The notes beneath the pieces are model-generated. The model worked only from the letters and a program-made list of their open reading frames with translations. It searched no databases and was not told the DNA's origin. From Nocardia elegans NBRC 108235 (GTDB lineage Bacteria; Actinomycetota; Actinomycetes; Mycobacteriales; Mycobacteriaceae): DNA of 64,000 bases. This document shows positions 16,035 through 25,345 of this stretch, piece by piece (the first letter of the stretch is position 1; every line of letters begins with the position of its first letter). The position numbers and the translations under genes are program-made. The DNA is taken from contig NZ_BDBF01000039.1 in assembly GCF_001612845.1 (NCBI RefSeq), positions 1 through 64,000 on the forward strand, written 5' to 3'.

Positions 16035-17225
16035 GTGGCGGAGGTCGTGCGGTACACGTATCGGTTGCGCCCCGGCGCCGTCGCGGAGCGGGTGCTGATC
16101 TCTGAGTGGCATCGGTGCCGATTCCTGTGGAACGAGGCGGTGCACCAACAGAGAACCGGCTCGAAACCGACTTTCGGCCGGTTGTCGAGGATGCTAACCG
16201 AGGCGCGTGCCCGTAACACCTGGCTGAGGGAAGGCTCTCAGGTCGCGCAGCAGCAAACTCTGCGAGATTTCGCGCGTGCTCTTGGTCACTCGTTCACTGT
16301 GAATGGGCGCGGTAGGCCGGTGCGTAAGTCCCGCAAGCATTCATTGCCGTCGCTGGAGTACACCACGCGCGGTTTCTCGGTCACCGACGGTCGGCTCCGA
16401 TTGCCTGGCAAGGTGTTGATTCCGATCGTATGGTCGCGTGAGCTGCCGTCCGAGCCGACGTCGGTCCGGGTCTATTGCGACTCGCTGGGGCACTGGTACG
16501 CCTCGTTCGTGGTGCGCCGTGAGGTCAGGCCCATGCCGTCCGCGACGGGCACGATCGGTATCGATTGGGGAGTCTCCACAACCGCGACCACAACCGATGC
16601 CGCCTATGATCTGCCTTACGGCGGCCACCGAAAGCGGTGCGCCGCTGAACTCGCTCGTGCGCAACGCAAAATGGCTCGGCGCCGACGGCCGCGCGGCCAC
16701 AGCCCGAGCAATGGCTATCAGCGGGCGCGGCGGGAGGCGGCCCGTCTGCACAAGAAGGCGGCGCGGCAGAATGTGCATGCAGCGCGGGTGTGGGCTCGGC
16801 GGATTGTTGCTGACCACCACACGATCGCAGTTGAGGATTTCAGGCCCAATTTTCTGTCCCGCTCCACGATGGCGCGAAAGGCGGCTGATGCCGCGATCGG
16901 GATCGCGAAACGGGAGGTGATCGAGCGTGGCAAGCGGGCGGGCCGGAAGGTGGTGCTGGTTCCGCCTGCCTATACGACGATGACCTGCGGGAGCTGTGGT
17001 GCGAGAGCCAAGCAGCGGCTCGCGTTGGATGAACGTGTGTTCCGGTGCGGTGCTTGCGGGCACATCGCCGACCGGGACCGCAACGCCGCCCGAGTGATTC
17101 TGGCGGCCACGGTAGAGCTCGACCGTGCCAGTGATGACGATGTAAGACGTTGGTGTCCTCCCTTCGAGGTCAGCGATGCTGTCCGAGCTGAAAATCCCCC
17201 GGCCTCGACCGTGGGGAAGAGTTAA
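16035..17225 (+). CDS. tnpB: TnpB RNA-guided nuclease (OrfB_Zn_ribbon family)
   Basis: About 396 residues, with the N-terminal helix-turn-helix/OrfB domain, a split RuvC-like nuclease with acidic residues visible in GIDWG (about residue 174), AVEDF (about 257) and DRDRNAAR near the C-terminus, and a zinc ribbon CGSCG...CGACG between the last two. TnpB proteins are omega-RNA-guided DNA nucleases and ancestors of Cas12. All catalytic motifs are intact. The start is uncertain: GTG at 16035 is likely and the later Val codons are alternatives. No transposase partner is present. The gene ends 16 bp before the cyclase start. Confidence 0.88.
   Translation: MAEVVRYTYRLRPGAVAERVLISEWHRCRFLWNEAVHQQRTGSKPTFGRLSRMLTEARARNTWLREGSQVAQQQTLRDFARALGHSFTVNGRGRPVRKSRKHSLPSLEYTTRGFSVTDGRLRLPGKVLIPIVWSRELPSEPTSVRVYCDSLGHWYASFVVRREVRPMPSATGTIGIDWGVSTTATTTDAAYDLPYGGHRKRCAAELARAQRKMARRRRPRGHSPSNGYQRARREAARLHKKAARQNVHAARVWARRIVADHHTIAVEDFRPNFLSRSTMARKAADAAIGIAKREVIERGKRAGRKVVLVPPAYTTMTCGSCGARAKQRLALDERVFRCGACGHIADRDRNAARVILAATVELDRASDDDVRRWCPPFEVSDAVRAENPPASTVGKS
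17130..17225 (+). ncRNA. Predicted omega-RNA scaffold at the tnpB 3' end
   Basis: In TnpB systems the guide RNA scaffold overlaps the tnpB 3' end and the guide is read from DNA just beyond the element. Here the terminal hairpin (17196-17216) and the conserved-looking AAGAGTTAA fit. By analogy the guide would begin at 17226 (TGGCTACGCTCGGG...), which is the promoter and start region of the cyclase gene. Inferred by analogy; the 5' limit is arbitrary. Confidence 0.35.
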
Positions 17226-17241
17226 TGGCTACGCTCGGGAT

Positions 17242-18393
17242 GTGAGCGAAAGACCTTCCGGCGACGGCGAAAACGCGTCCCGCGCAGCCCGTCCCGGAGA
17301 TGCGCGAGACCGCACGGGCGGTTCGGGGTCGCGTCGCAACGGCACCGCCGGTAGGCGGGGCAAAAGGGGGACCGGTTCCGGTGCGGACAACCGTCGAAAC
17401 GGCGAGGCAGATCGTCGAAACGCCCAGGCCGATCGTCGAAACGCTGAGGCCGAGGCCGGCGACACGACACGAGCCGATACGGTGCTGCCGGTCGACCGGC
17501 CCGAATCCGGGGTCGATCCCGGGCTCGATCCGGATGTCGAGATTGTGATTCCGCTCACGTCGGCCGACGAGGCCGAATCTCGCCTGCGCTCGTTCGGCCG
17601 GCGTCGAACCGATCAGCTGTCCTCGTTGATGGCCGCGGCCAATCAGCGGGCCGACGTCATCGGCGTGATTCGCAAGGCGCGCGAGAGCCTGCCCGGCGAT
17701 CCCGCATTCGGCGACCCGCTGTCGCTGTCCGGCCCCGGCGGCGCGCGGGCGGTGGCTCGCGCGGCCGACAAGATCGTGGGCGACAATCCCAGTGCGGCCA
17801 AGGAACTGGGTCTGGGCGCGCTGCAGGTCTGGCAGGCGATGCTGGAGCGTGTCGGCCGCGGTAAGGGCAATGCGGAGATCACGGTGGTCTTCACCGACCT
17901 CGTGGCGTTCTCCCGTTGGTCGCTGTCTGCCGGTGACGAGGCGACGCTGGAGCTGTTGCGGCGGGTGGCGAGGGCCATCGAACCGCCGATCGTCGATCGG
18001 GGCGGTCAGGTCGTCAAGCGCATGGGCGACGGGGTGATGGCGGTCTTCGCCTCCCCGGACAGTGCCGTGCGCGCGGTGCTGACCGCGAAGAAGAATCTGG
18101 ACCGGGTCGAGGTGGCGGGATATCGGCCGCGCATGCGGGCGGGCCTGCACACCGGGACGCCGCGCGAGATCGGCGGCGACTGGCTGGGCGTGGACGTCAC
18201 CATCGCCGCGCGGGTGATGGAAGCCGGCGGCAACGGCAATACGATGATCTCGGAGACCACGCTCGAAGCGCTGGAGCCGAGCACACTCGAGGAACTCGAG
18301 GTCGCGGCCAAGCCCTATCGGCGCAGCATGTTCGCCGCACCGCTCAACGGCGTTCCGGAGGGGATGCGCATCTTCCGGCTCGCCGGAGATTAG
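17242..18393 (+). CDS. Class III adenylate/guanylate cyclase
   Basis: The 383-residue protein has an Arg-rich low-complexity N-terminus with a 7-residue repeat (DRRNAxA, residues about 53-75), a helical middle region and a C-terminal cyclase domain from about residue 210. Metal-binding aspartates are seen in VVFTDLVAFS and KRMGDGVMAVF. In the segment normally reading VNxAAR it has VTIAAR, so the usual transition-state Asn appears to be Thr. Activity may therefore be reduced or altered. The GTG at 17242 follows a TACGCT that could be a -10 of a leaderless promoter. The TnpB element abuts this promoter. Confidence 0.88.
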   Translation: MSERPSGDGENASRAARPGDARDRTGGSGSRRNGTAGRRGKRGTGSGADNRRNGEADRRNAQADRRNAEAEAGDTTRADTVLPVDRPESGVDPGLDPDVEIVIPLTSADEAESRLRSFGRRRTDQLSSLMAAANQRADVIGVIRKARESLPGDPAFGDPLSLSGPGGARAVARAADKIVGDNPSAAKELGLGALQVWQAMLERVGRGKGNAEITVVFTDLVAFSRWSLSAGDEATLELLRRVARAIEPPIVDRGGQVVKRMGDGVMAVFASPDSAVRAVLTAKKNLDRVEVAGYRPRMRAGLHTGTPREIGGDWLGVDVTIAARVMEAGGNGNTMISETTLEALEPSTLEELEVAAKPYRRSMFAAPLNGVPEGMRIFRLAGD

Positions 18394-18405
18394 ACGCCGG
18401 GCGGT

Positions 18406-18558
18406 CTACCACCATGTGACCACGCCGACGACCGCGAGGACCGCGCAGACGCCCAGCATCACCGACAGCACCCGAGAGTTCTTCCACATGGTGAAGGCGC
18501 CGCCGACCAGGAATCCGGCCACGGCCAGCAGGAGTACGACGATCACGGAATTGGACAC
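18406..18558 (-). CDS. Small two-helix membrane protein (50 residues)
   Basis: GTG at 18558 opens a 50-residue product with two hydrophobic helices (residues about 4-23 and 33-49) separated by a basic turn (MWKNSR). Actinobacteria often encode such proteins, but I do not recognise a family. It converges on the cyclase gene with a 12-bp gap. The upstream region 18559-18827 holds no other gene that I can support. Confidence 0.6.
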   Translation of the reverse strand: MSNSVIVVLLLAVAGFLVGGAFTMWKNSRVLSVMLGVCAVLAVVGVVTWW

Positions 18559-18827
18559 CCTGCCATCTTGCCCGGCGGCTCGCGGACCTCGGGCACCGGC
18601 CGGTTCCGCCGGTCCGCGGTAGCCGCCGGGCAAGCCGGCGGTACGGTTCGCGGTGTACCCGATCGGGCCACGTTCGGGCCGGTCGCGCGGCGCCGCGCCG
18701 TGTCTACCTGCGGTTTCCCCAATTAACAAGCACGCAGGCTTGATTTTTTCCATACCCGATGTGACCCTGGAACCCGACGCAGCGAAGGCGCTGCGGCAGG
18801 CACGTCGCATGAGGAGGCGCCGCGCAG

Positions 18828-20543
18828 ATGACGAGTCTCGGCGCCGACCCGGAGGTCCTCCGGATCGGCAACTGTTCCGGCTTCTACGGCGACCGGTTGA
18901 GCGCGATGCGCGAGATGCTCGAGGGCGGGCAACTCGACGTGCTCACCGGTGACTATCTCGCCGAACTGACCATGCTGATCCTCGGCCGCGACCGGATGAA
19001 GGATCCGGCCCTCGGCTATGCCAAGACCTTCGTGCGGCAACTCGAGGACTGCATGGGCCTGGCTCTCGAACGCGGCGTGCGCATCGTCGCGAACGCGGGC
19101 GGACTCAATCCGGCCGGATCGGCGCAGCGGATCGCTGAGGTGGCCGACAAGCTCGGCCTCACACCGAAGATCGCCTACGTCGAAGGTGACGACCTGTTGC
19201 CGCGCGCCCAGGAACTGGGCTTGGGCGCACCGCTCACCGCCAACGCCTACCTCGGCGCGTGGGGTATCGCCGAGGCGCTGAACGCGGGGGCCGATATCGT
19301 CGTCACCGGCCGGGTCACCGACGCCTCCGTGGTCGTCGGACCGGCGGCCGCCCACTTCGGCTGGGCCCGAGACGATTTCGACGCCCTCGCCGGTGCGGTG
19401 GTCGCCGGGCACGTCATCGAATGCGGCACGCAGGCCACCGGCGGCAACTTCGCGTTCTTCACCGAGATCGAAAATCTCGACCGGCCCGGCTTCCCGATCG
19501 CCGAGGTACGCCGCGACGGCAGCAGCGTCATCACCAAACACGCGAACACCGGTGGCGCGGTCACCGTCGACACCGTCGAAGCGCAGCTGATGTACGAGAT
19601 CCAGAGCGCGCGCTACGCCGGACCCGACGTTACCGCCCGCCTCGACAGCATCCGGCTCGCCGCCGACGGTGACGACCGAGTGCTGATCAGCGGCGTGACC
19701 GGTGAGGCGCCGCCGCCGCGGCTGAAGGTCTCGCTGAACACCCTGGGCGGCTTCCGCAACGAGATGACGTTCGTGCTGACCGGACTCGACATCGAGGCCA
19801 AAGCCGCACTGGCGCAACGGCAGTTGGAAAGCTGGCTGCCGGTGCGTCCGGCCGAACTCGACTGGTCGCTGTCGCGGCTGGATCGTCCCGATGCCGAGAC
19901 CGAGGAGCAGGCCAGCGCGCTGCTGCGCTGCGTGGTCCGCGATCCCGACCCGAACAAGGTGGGACGCGCGTTCTCCAGCGTCGCAGTCGAATTGGCGCTG
20001 GCCAGCTATCCCGGCTTCACCATGACCACACCGCCCGGAAACGGTGCGCCCTACGGCGTCTACACCGCGGGCTATGTCGACGCGGCCGAGGTCGCGCACA
20101 CGGCGGTGCTCCCCGACGGCTCGCGCGTGGCGATCGCCCCGCCCGCGCAGACCCGGGAACTGGACGAGGTGGCCGAACCCGAGCTGCCGCAGCCCCTGCC
20201 GCCCGGTGAAACCCGCCGGGTCCCACTGGGTTCCATCGCTCTCGCCCGCAGCGGTGACAAGGGCGGAAACGCCAATATCGGGGTCTGGGTACGCACCGAC
20301 GACCAGTGGCGCTGGCTGGTGCACACCCTCACCGTCGACACGCTGCGGGCGCTGCTGCCGGAGACCGCGAAGCTCACCGTCACCCGGCACGTCCTGCCGA
20401 ATCTGCGCGCGGTGAACTTCATCGTCGAGGACCTGCTCGGCCTCGGCGTCGCCTACCAGGCCCGATTCGATCCGCAAGCCAAGGGACTCGGCGAATGGCT
20501 GCGGTCCCGCCACCTCGACATACCTGTGGAGTTACTACCGTGA
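18828..20543 (+). CDS. Acyclic terpene utilization AtuA-family protein (DUF1446)
   Basis: The 571-residue protein has the AtuA/DUF1446 start (IGNCSGFYGDR), conserved IVANAGGLNPAG near residue 88, ADIVVTGRVTDAS near 155, ECGTQATGGNF near 199, and a C-terminal ARSGDKGGNANIGVW motif near 475. In Pseudomonas AtuA belongs to citronellol/geranyl-CoA breakdown, but its reaction is not established. Here it heads an operon of acyl-CoA dehydrogenase, carboxylase and hydratase genes matching my recollection of M. tuberculosis Rv0976c-Rv0971c. The ATG at 18828 is close behind GAGGAGG. Its stop overlaps the next start. Confidence 0.85.
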   Translation: MTSLGADPEVLRIGNCSGFYGDRLSAMREMLEGGQLDVLTGDYLAELTMLILGRDRMKDPALGYAKTFVRQLEDCMGLALERGVRIVANAGGLNPAGSAQRIAEVADKLGLTPKIAYVEGDDLLPRAQELGLGAPLTANAYLGAWGIAEALNAGADIVVTGRVTDASVVVGPAAAHFGWARDDFDALAGAVVAGHVIECGTQATGGNFAFFTEIENLDRPGFPIAEVRRDGSSVITKHANTGGAVTVDTVEAQLMYEIQSARYAGPDVTARLDSIRLAADGDDRVLISGVTGEAPPPRLKVSLNTLGGFRNEMTFVLTGLDIEAKAALAQRQLESWLPVRPAELDWSLSRLDRPDAETEEQASALLRCVVRDPDPNKVGRAFSSVAVELALASYPGFTMTTPPGNGAPYGVYTAGYVDAAEVAHTAVLPDGSRVAIAPPAQTRELDEVAEPELPQPLPPGETRRVPLGSIALARSGDKGGNANIGVWVRTDDQWRWLVHTLTVDTLRALLPETAKLTVTRHVLPNLRAVNFIVEDLLGLGVAYQARFDPQAKGLGEWLRSRHLDIPVELLP

Positions 20544-21691
20544 CCAGTGTCTGGGAGACGCCGGAGCGGCGTGAATTACGCGCTACCGTACGAGGTTTCG
20601 CCGAGCGCGAGGTGCTGCCCTTCCTGGACGAGTGGGAGCGGGCCGGCGAGATCCCCCGCGAACTGCACAAAAAGGCGGGCGCGCTCGGACTGCTCGGGAT
20701 CCAGTTTCCGGAGGCGGTCGGCGGCGCGGGCGGCGACGGCATCGACGCCGCGATCGTGGCCGAGGAGATGCACTACGCCGGCTGCTCGGGCGGACTGTTC
20801 GCATCCCTGTTCACCTGCGGTATCGCGGTGCCGCACATGGCCGCGTCCGGCAACGCCGAACTGATCGAACGCTGGGTGAAGCCCACCCTGGCGGGGGAGA
20901 AGATCGGCTCACTGGCCATCACCGAACCCGGTGGCGGCTCCGACGTCGGCCACCTCACCACCAGCGCGGTCCGCGACGGCGACGAGTACGTGGTCAACGG
21001 GTCGAAGACCTTCATCACCTCCGGCGTGCGCGCCGACTACGTTGTGACGGCCGTGCGCACGGGCGGGCCCGGCGCCTCCGGTGTCTCGCTGCTGCTGGTG
21101 GAGAAGGACCGGCCCGGCTTCACCGTCAGCCGCAAGCTGGAGAAGATGGGCTGGCTGGCCTCCGATACCGCCGAATTGTCCTATGTCGACGTACGCGTGC
21201 CGGTGTCGAATCTGGTGGGCGCGGAGAACTCCGGATTCGCCCAGATCGCACAGGCTTTCGTCAGCGAGCGGGTAGGGCTGGCGGTGCAGGCCTACGGGCA
21301 TGCGCAGCGCTGCCTGGATCTGACCCTGCGGTGGTGCCGCGACCGCGAGACCTTCGGCCGTCCGCTCATCAGCCGGCAGGCGGTGCAGAACACGCTGTCG
21401 GAGATGGCGCGCCGCATCGACGTCGCCCGCGTCTACACCCGGCATGTGGCCGAACGCGCGGCGGACGGGGAAACCGATCTGATCGCCGAGGTGTGCTTCG
21501 CCAAGAACACCGCGGTGGAGACCGCGGAATGGGTTGCCCACCAAGCGGTTCAGTTGTTCGGCGGCCTGGGCTACATGCGCGAATCCGAGGTGGAGCGCCA
21601 CTACCGCGATGTGCGCATCCTCGGCATCGGCGGCGGCACCAACGAAATCCTGACCAGCCTCGCGGCCAAGCGATTGGGGTACCGATCTTGA
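20540..21691 (+). CDS. Acyl-CoA dehydrogenase (FadE13-like)
   Basis: Flavoprotein of 383 residues that introduces a 2,3 double bond into an acyl-CoA. FAD/substrate-binding segments include AITEPGGGSDVGH near residue 132, QLFGGLGYMRESEVERHYRD near 340 and GGGTNEIL near the end. The GTG start at 20540 overlaps the AtuA stop, and the next gene starts over its own stop, so these genes are tightly coupled. Context suggests a branched or isoprenoid-derived acyl-CoA that is next carboxylated, as in leucine or citronellol catabolism. Confidence 0.92.
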   Translation: MTSVWETPERRELRATVRGFAEREVLPFLDEWERAGEIPRELHKKAGALGLLGIQFPEAVGGAGGDGIDAAIVAEEMHYAGCSGGLFASLFTCGIAVPHMAASGNAELIERWVKPTLAGEKIGSLAITEPGGGSDVGHLTTSAVRDGDEYVVNGSKTFITSGVRADYVVTAVRTGGPGASGVSLLLVEKDRPGFTVSRKLEKMGWLASDTAELSYVDVRVPVSNLVGAENSGFAQIAQAFVSERVGLAVQAYGHAQRCLDLTLRWCRDRETFGRPLISRQAVQNTLSEMARRIDVARVYTRHVAERAADGETDLIAEVCFAKNTAVETAEWVAHQAVQLFGGLGYMRESEVERHYRDVRILGIGGGTNEILTSLAAKRLGYRS

Positions 21692-23292
21692 GCACTCTCC
21701 GTACAGCCATCGACCCGGATTCGGCGGACTACCGCGCCGCCGCCGACGCCATGACCGAGAAATTGGCCGAGGTCGAAGCCGAATACGCCAAGAACATCGC
21801 GGGCGGTGGCCCGGACAAGATGGCGCGCCACCGCAAGCGCGGCAAGCTCACCGCGCGCGAGCGCATCGAACTGCTCATCGACGAGGATTCGCCGTTCCTG
21901 GAACTGGCGCCGCTGGCCGCCTGGGGCAGCGAATTCCACGTGGGCGCCTCGGTGATCGCCGGAATCGGCATCGTGGAGGGCGTCGAATGCATGATCGTCG
22001 CCCCGGATCCGACCGTGCGCGGCGGCACGTCGAATCCGTGGACGCTGCGGAAGAACCTGCGCATGAACGACATCGCGCTGGAGAACCGGCTTCCGGTGAT
22101 CGGCCTGGTGGAATCCGGCGGCGCCGATCTGCCGACGCAGAAGGAGGTGTTCGTCCCGGGCGGTCGCATGTTCCGTGACCTCACCCGACTCTCCGCGGCC
22201 GGAATCCCCACCATCGCATTGGTTTTCGGCAACTCTACCGCCGGCGGCGCCTACATTCCCGGCATGTCCGACTACACCGTCATGATCAAGGAACGCTCCA
22301 AGGTGTTCCTCGGCGGTCCGCCGCTGGTCAAGATGGCGACCGGTGAGGAGTCCGACGACGAATCGCTTGGCGGAGCCGAGATGCACGCCCGCACCTCGGG
22401 TCTGGCCGACTATCTCGCCGCCGACGAACAGGACGCCATCCGGATCGGCCGTTCCATCGTGCGACGGCTGAACTGGCGCAAGACCGGACCCGCCCCGCGA
22501 CCGCGCGCCGAGGTGATCGAACCGCTCTACGATTCCGAGGAACTGCTCGGCATCGTGCCCACCGACCTGAAGATTCCGTTCGACCCGCGCGAGGTCATCG
22601 CCCGGGTGGTGGACGGATCCGATTTCGACGAATTCAAACCGCTCTACGGTTCCAGCCTGGTGACCGGCTGGGCGGAGCTGCACGGCTATCCGGTCGGCAT
22701 TCTCGCCAACGCCCGCGGTGTGCTGTTCTCCGAGGAGGCGCAGAAGGCCGCGCAGTTCATCCAGCTGGCGAATCAGTCGAACACCCCACTGCTGTTCCTG
22801 CACAACACCACCGGCTACATGGTGGGTAAGGAATACGAGCAGAAGGGCATCATCAAACACGGCGCGATGATGATCAACGCCGTCTCCAATTCGAAGGTGC
22901 CGCATATCTCGCTCCTGATGGGCGCCTCCTACGGGGCCGGGCACTACGGCATGTGCGGGCGCGCCTACGATCCGCGCTTCGTCTTCGCCTGGCCCAGTGC
23001 GAAATCCGCCGTCATGGGCGGTGCGCAGCTCGCGGGCGTGATCTCCATCGTGGGCCGGGCCGCCGCCGAAGCACGCGGCCAGGCGTTCGACGAGGAGGCC
23101 GACAAGGGCATGCGCGCGATGATCGAGGCCCAGATCGAGGCCGAATCGCTGCCGATGTTCATGTCGGGCCGGCTCTACGACGACGGCGTCATCGACCCCC
23201 GCGACACCCGCACGGTATTGGGAATGGCGTTGTCGGCCATCCACAATGCCCCGATCAAGGGCGCCGAGGGCTTCGGCGTCTTCCGGATGTGA
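21688..23292 (+). CDS. accD2: Acyl-CoA carboxylase carboxyltransferase (beta) subunit
   Basis: The 534-residue carboxyltransferase resembles methylcrotonyl-CoA/geranyl-CoA carboxylase beta subunits: N- and C-terminal carboxyltransferase lobes, GNSTAGGAYIPGMSDY near residue 180, and the second oxyanion region GASYGAGHYGMCGRAYDP near 415. It starts with TTG at 21688 overlapping the previous stop. It transfers carboxyl from biotin on the following alpha subunit. The symbol follows M. tuberculosis synteny; the acyl-CoA specificity (3-methylcrotonyl, geranyl or other) cannot be fixed from sequence alone. Confidence 0.9.
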   Translation: MSTLRTAIDPDSADYRAAADAMTEKLAEVEAEYAKNIAGGGPDKMARHRKRGKLTARERIELLIDEDSPFLELAPLAAWGSEFHVGASVIAGIGIVEGVECMIVAPDPTVRGGTSNPWTLRKNLRMNDIALENRLPVIGLVESGGADLPTQKEVFVPGGRMFRDLTRLSAAGIPTIALVFGNSTAGGAYIPGMSDYTVMIKERSKVFLGGPPLVKMATGEESDDESLGGAEMHARTSGLADYLAADEQDAIRIGRSIVRRLNWRKTGPAPRPRAEVIEPLYDSEELLGIVPTDLKIPFDPREVIARVVDGSDFDEFKPLYGSSLVTGWAELHGYPVGILANARGVLFSEEAQKAAQFIQLANQSNTPLLFLHNTTGYMVGKEYEQKGIIKHGAMMINAVSNSKVPHISLLMGASYGAGHYGMCGRAYDPRFVFAWPSAKSAVMGGAQLAGVISIVGRAAAEARGQAFDEEADKGMRAMIEAQIEAESLPMFMSGRLYDDGVIDPRDTRTVLGMALSAIHNAPIKGAEGFGVFRM

Positions 23293-23300
23293 GGTCTGAG

Positions 23301-25322
23301 ATGACAGTAGGGCCGATCACGAACGTCCTGGTCGCCAACCGCGGGGAGATCGCCCGTCGGGTGTTCGCGACCTGCCGGCGCATGGGCGTCGCCACGACCG
23401 CGGTGTATTCCGACGCGGATGCGAACGCACCGCATGTGGCCGAGGCCGATGCGGCGATCCGGCTGCCCGGCAACACCCCCGCCGAGACCTATCTGCGCGG
23501 CGATCTGATCATCGAAGCCGCCCGTGCCGCGGGCGCCGACGCGATCCATCCCGGCTACGGCTTCCTCTCCGAGAACGCGGAATTCGCGCGTCAGGTGATC
23601 GATGCGGGCCTGGCATGGGTGGGCCCGCCGGTCGCGGCCATCGAGCAGATGGGTTCGAAGGTCGAATCCAAGAAGATGATGGACGCCGCGGGCGTTCCGG
23701 TGCTGGCCGAACTCGATCCGGCCGAGGTCACCGCGGACATGCTGCCCGTGCTGATCAAGGCGTCGGCCGGAGGTGGCGGGCGCGGTATGCGTGTGGTCCG
23801 CTCGCCGGCGGACCTGCCGGAACAGCTCGAGGCCGCCCGGCGCGAGGCCGAATCGGCCTTCGGCGATCCGACGGTGTTCTGCGAGCGCTACCTGGAAACC
23901 GGCCGCCATATCGAGGTGCAGGTGATGGCCGACACCCACGGCCGGGTCTGGGCGGTGGGCGAGCGCGAATGTTCCATTCAGCGGCGGCATCAGAAGGTCG
24001 TCGAGGAAGCGCCGTCGCCGCTGGTGGAGCGGGTCGACGGGATGCGGGAGCGGTTGTTCGAGGCGGCTCGTCTCGCCGCCGAGGCGATCGGCTACGAGGG
24101 TGCGGGCACGGTCGAATTCCTCGCCGACGAGCAGGGCGATTTCTTCTTCCTGGAGATGAACACCCGCCTGCAGGTGGAACATCCGGTCACCGAATGCACC
24201 ACCGGGCTGGATCTGGTCCGGCTGCAGCTACAGGTGGCGCAGGGCTACCGGCTGCCGCAGGACCCGCCGCCCCTGCGCGGCCACTCCATCGAGGTGCGGC
24301 TGTACGCGGAGGATCCGGCGCACGACTGGCAGCCGCAGAGCGGCACGGTGCATCGCATCGAATTCGCCCCGGGTACAGTCGAATTCGCCGTGCTGTCCGA
24401 GCCCGGTCTGCGGCTGGACTCCGGTGTGGTGGACGGTTCGGCGGTCGGGGTGTTCTACGACCCGATGCTGGCCAAGGTCATCTCCTACGCCGACACCCGC
24501 GAGGAAGCGGCGCATCTGCTGGCGACCGCCTTGCAGCGGGCCCGCATTCACGGTCTGGTCACCAACCGCGACCTGCTGGTCCGGGTACTGCGCCATCCGG
24601 CCTTCCTCGCCGGTGATACCGATACCGCGTTCTTCGCCACGCACGGACTGGAAAACCTTGCCGCGCCGCTGGTTTCGGCGGACGACGAGGCGCTGTCCAT
24701 CGTCGCGGCGGCGCTGGCGGACGCGGCCGCCAACCGAGCGCGGGCGCGCGTCGGCGCGGGGCTGCCCAGCGGATGGCGCAATCTGCCCTCGCAGGCGCAG
24801 AGCAAGTCCTACGAGAGCCGGGTGTCGGGGACGCACGAGGTGCGCTACCGCCTGACCCGCTCCGGGCTCGAGGTCGAGAGCCATGCGGGACTCGAACTGA
24901 TCGAGGCCACACCGGATGTCGTGGTCCTGGGTGTGCCCGGCGAGCGTGGCTCGGTGCGGCGACGGTTCGAGGTCGCTCGCTACGGCGACCTGGTGTCCGT
25001 CGATTCGCCGCTCGGCCCGGTCGCGGTGCGCCGGCTCCCGCGCTTCTCGGACCCGGCCGACCAGGTCGCCGAGGGGTCGTTGCTGGCGCCGATGCCGGGT
25101 TCGGTGATCCGGCTGGGCGCCGAGGTCGGCGCCGCCGTCGAGAAGGGACAGCCGATTCTCTGGCTCGAGGCCATGAAGATGGAACACACCATCGCCGCCC
25201 CGGCGGCCGGTGTGCTCACCGAACTGAATGTGGTTGCCGGACAACAGGTCGACGTCGGCGCCGTGCTGGCGGTCGTCCACGCCGAAACCACCTCCGCACC
25301 GGCCGAAGTCACCGCCGGATAG
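23301..25322 (+). CDS. accA2: Acyl-CoA carboxylase alpha subunit (biotin carboxylase plus biotin carrier)
   Basis: The 673-residue protein begins with the biotin carboxylase N-domain (VLVANRGEIARRVF), followed by an ATP-grasp domain (KASAGGGGRGM near residue 153), HIEVQVMAD and the C-domain, then the BT linker and a biotinyl domain with EAMKMEH near residue 625. It carboxylates its own biotin with ATP and bicarbonate and serves the adjacent beta subunit. The ATG at 23301 follows a GAGGTCTGAG ribosome-binding region. Confidence 0.93.
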   Translation: MTVGPITNVLVANRGEIARRVFATCRRMGVATTAVYSDADANAPHVAEADAAIRLPGNTPAETYLRGDLIIEAARAAGADAIHPGYGFLSENAEFARQVIDAGLAWVGPPVAAIEQMGSKVESKKMMDAAGVPVLAELDPAEVTADMLPVLIKASAGGGGRGMRVVRSPADLPEQLEAARREAESAFGDPTVFCERYLETGRHIEVQVMADTHGRVWAVGERECSIQRRHQKVVEEAPSPLVERVDGMRERLFEAARLAAEAIGYEGAGTVEFLADEQGDFFFLEMNTRLQVEHPVTECTTGLDLVRLQLQVAQGYRLPQDPPPLRGHSIEVRLYAEDPAHDWQPQSGTVHRIEFAPGTVEFAVLSEPGLRLDSGVVDGSAVGVFYDPMLAKVISYADTREEAAHLLATALQRARIHGLVTNRDLLVRVLRHPAFLAGDTDTAFFATHGLENLAAPLVSADDEALSIVAAALADAAANRARARVGAGLPSGWRNLPSQAQSKSYESRVSGTHEVRYRLTRSGLEVESHAGLELIEATPDVVVLGVPGERGSVRRRFEVARYGDLVSVDSPLGPVAVRRLPRFSDPADQVAEGSLLAPMPGSVIRLGAEVGAAVEKGQPILWLEAMKMEHTIAAPAAGVLTELNVVAGQQVDVGAVLAVVHAETTSAPAEVTAG

Positions 25323-25345
25323 CCGCCCACAACAGGAGAATTTCC

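Larger units (their letters stand above)
15990..17225 (+). mobile_element. Solitary TnpB element (IS200/IS605 or IS607 superfamily, no transposase)
   Basis: A tnpB gene with no tnpA beside it. The right boundary is inferred at the tnpB stop, where a CCCCCGG...CCG-T-GGGG hairpin (17196-17216) is followed by AAGAGTTAA, the usual look of the 3' end of these elements. The left boundary is not resolved. It probably lies near the A+T-richer segment before 16035, which contrasts with the surrounding high-G+C DNA. Confidence 0.55.

Noticed and set aside
18760..18827. Further copy of the micro-ORF module upstream of the AtuA gene
   Set aside because: A GTG and GAGGAGG are present, but the sequence does not match the module and there is no stop/start overlap.
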